15,220 nucleotides of DNA. Source: CAZHJK01 sp964533275. GTDB taxonomy: Bacteria > Bacillota > Clostridia > Eubacteriales > Garciellaceae. Where the stretch lies: NCBI GenBank assembly GCA_964533275.1, contig CAZHJK010000042.1:1-15220 (forward strand), read 5' to 3'. Below are positions 13,548 to 15,220 of the stretch, piece by piece; position 1 is the first letter of the stretch, and the number at the start of each line of letters is the position of its first letter. A program made the translations under genes and the position numbers. The notes under the pieces were generated by a model. It saw only the letters and a program-made list of their open reading frames with translations. It did not search any database and was not told where the DNA came from.

Positions 13548-15220
13548 CTAGTTTAGTTTTAAAACAGCCATAAATGCTTCTTGGGGCACTTCTACATTTC
13601 CTACTTGTCGCATACGTTTCTTTCCTTCTTTTTGTTTTTCAAGAAGCTTTCTTTTTCTGCTAATATCTCCACCATAGCATTTTGATAATACATCTTTCCT
13701 CATAGCCCTTATGGTCTCTCTTGCAATTATCTTTCCGCCTATGGCTGCTTGTATTGGTATTTCAAACATTTGTCTAGGAATAACCTCTTTTAATTTTTCA
13801 GCTATTGCCCTTCCTCTGTTATATGCCTTATCATTGTGAATAATAAAGGATAGGGCATCTACAATCTCAGTGTTTAATAAAATATCAAGTTTTACTAGAG
13901 AAGATCTTTGATAATCCTTTAATTCATAATCAAATGAAGCATAACCTTTGGTTCTAGATTTCAAAGCATCAAAAAAATCGTAAATTATTTCATTTAAAGG
14001 TAGTTCATATTCTAATACCACCCTCTTTTCTTCCATATAATTCATTGTTTTATAAACGCCTCTGCGCTCCTGACATAATTCCATTACAGAACCTAAAAAT
14101 TCTGTTGGTGCCATTATTGAAGCATTAACAATTGGCTCTTCCATATAATCAATTTCCACAGCAGGTGGTAAATTTGTAGGATTATCCACCCAAATTGTTT
14201 CATTATTAGTTTTTACTACCTTATAAATAACACTAGGCGCAGTGGTTACAAGATCAATATTATACTCTCTTTCCAATCGTTCTTGTATTATTTCCATGTG
14301 CAATAGCCCCAGAAAACCACAACGGAAGCCAAATCCAAGGGCAACTGATGTTTCTGGTTCAAATTGAAGTGCTGCATCATTAAGCTGGAGTTTATCTAAA
14401 GCATCTCTTAAATCCTCATACTTAGCTCCATCTGCTGGATAAATTCCACAATATACCATAGGATTTATTTTTTTATATCCTGGCAAAGGCTCTTGTGCTG
14501 GATTATTGGCATCTGTTATTGTGTCTCCTACTCTGGTATCCTTAACATTTTTTATGCTTGCTGCAACATACCCTACTTCCCCAGCGCTCAATTCATCTAC
14601 TGGTACTAATGTTGATAGGAATAAACCTACTTCATCGACTTCAAAGATTTTACCCGTTGACATCATTTTAATTTTAGAGTTTTTCCTTATAGTACCCTCT
14701 TTAACCCTAATAGATGCAATTACTCCTCTATATAAATCATAATAGGAATCAAAAATTAAAGCCTTTAAGGGTGCATCCCTATCTCCCTTTGGTGCAGGTA
14801 CTTTTTTAACTATTGATTCTAATACATCTTCAATTCCAACGCCTTCCTTTGCAGAAATCAAAGGGGCATCTTGTGCTTCTATACCAATTACATCTTCGAT
14901 TTCATTCTTTATTCTACTTGGATCTGCACTAGGTAAATCGATTTTATTTATTACTGGTATAATTTCAAGATCATTATCCGTAGCCAAATAAACATTTGCT
15001 AATGTTTGAGCCTCTATCCCCTGGGCTGCATCTACTACTAAAACTGCTCCTTCACATGCTGCAAGGCTCCTTGATACTTCATATGTAAAATCCACATGAC
15101 CAGGAGTATCTATTAGATTTAGTAGATATTCTTCTCCGTCTTTAGCTTTATAAACTAGTCTAATAGCTTGTAATTTTATGGTTATGCCTCTTTCTCTTTC
15201 TAAATCCATATTATCTAAAA
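13548..15220 (-). CDS. lepA: Elongation factor 4 (LepA), N-terminally truncated by window edge
   Basis: The last roughly 556 codons of lepA, a ribosome-associated GTPase that binds stalled or assembling ribosomes and has been linked to back-translocation and to 30S biogenesis. The frame stays open to the window edge (visible residues begin LDNMDLERERGIT), so the methionine at 15209 is internal and about 45 residues including the P-loop lie outside. Counting from that methionine, visible parts are GITIK (8-12, switch I), DTPGHVDF (34-41, switch II), NKID (88-91) and SAKEG (119-123), then EF-G-like domains and the LepA-specific C-terminal domain ending in the usual way (KRMRQVGNVEVPQEAFMAVL). 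The end is TAG at 13548-13550, 12 bases before hemW. No frameshift is seen. Confidence 0.97.
   Translation of the reverse strand, partial: LDNMDLERERGITIKLQAIRLVYKAKDGEEYLLNLIDTPGHVDFTYEVSRSLAACEGAVLVVDAAQGIEAQTLANVYLATDNDLEIIPVINKIDLPSADPSRIKNEIEDVIGIEAQDAPLISAKEGVGIEDVLESIVKKVPAPKGDRDAPLKALIFDSYYDLYRGVIASIRVKEGTIRKNSKIKMMSTGKIFEVDEVGLFLSTLVPVDELSAGEVGYVAASIKNVKDTRVGDTITDANNPAQEPLPGYKKINPMVYCGIYPADGAKYEDLRDALDKLQLNDAALQFEPETSVALGFGFRCGFLGLLHMEIIQERLEREYNIDLVTTAPSVIYKVVKTNNETIWVDNPTNLPPAVEIDYMEEPIVNASIMAPTEFLGSVMELCQERRGVYKTMNYMEEKRVVLEYELPLNEIIYDFFDALKSRTKGYASFDYELKDYQRSSLVKLDILLNTEIVDALSFIIHNDKAYNRGRAIAEKLKEVIPRQMFEIPIQAAIGGKIIARETIRAMRKDVLSKCYGGDISRKRKLLEKQKEGKKRMRQVGNVEVPQEAFMAVLKLN

Noticed and set aside
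1..15220. A new defence, mobile or biosynthetic system
   Set aside because: All but one of the genes match well-known conserved families in a gene order familiar from Bacillota. No integrase, transposase, toxin-like pair, direct repeat array or compositional island was seen.

Overview
The window is a dense, AT-rich block of housekeeping genes. Every gene I can support lies on the minus strand, so the biological reading order runs from position 15220 down to 1. Low G+C content, strong AGGAGG-type ribosome binding sites, a DnaK of 611 residues, a perfect CIRCE operator in front of hrcA and the gene order all point to the Bacillota, most likely class Clostridia (an anaerobic Alkaliphilus/Clostridium-like organism). 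I cannot fix the genus from sequence alone.

Right part (15220-12400): the 3' part of lepA (translation factor EF4, start outside the window) is followed 12 bases later by hemW (radical-SAM haem chaperone family).

Central part (12392-4375): the class I heat-shock operon hrcA-grpE-dnaK-dnaJ, followed by prmA, rsmE and mtaB, as in the seven-gene dnaK operon of Bacillus subtilis. It starts at a sigma-A promoter (12364-12392) with a CIRCE operator (12326-12352), so HrcA should repress its own operon. Hairpins lie after hrcA, after dnaK and after dnaJ. They may set unequal expression of the repressor, the DnaK/GrpE pair, DnaJ and the downstream modification enzymes.

Left part (4374-1): a HIT-family hydrolase gene with a possible promoter of its own; an rpsU-yqeY unit with a clear promoter and a strong terminator (3103-3148); then a second unit with its own promoter (3039-3067) encoding NfeD, the flotillin-like FloA and a small membrane-anchored protein of unknown function, closed by a strong terminator (52-89). 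NfeD and FloA are known partners in membrane microdomain organisation; the third protein is the only real unknown here.

Start sites were revised for five genes: hrcA (TTG at 12308), rsmE (ATG at 6441), mtaB (GTG at 5682, flush with the rsmE stop), nfeD (probably CTG at 2918) and the last gene (ATG at 601). rpsU (3612-3791) is a 59-residue gene read directly from the sequence. No intergenic stretch exceeds 300 bases. I see no mobile element, CRISPR array, tRNA or rRNA, and no sign of a new multi-gene system. The points worth a second look are small: the unusual nfeD start, the unknown FloA-linked protein, and RNA structures inside the chaperone operon.
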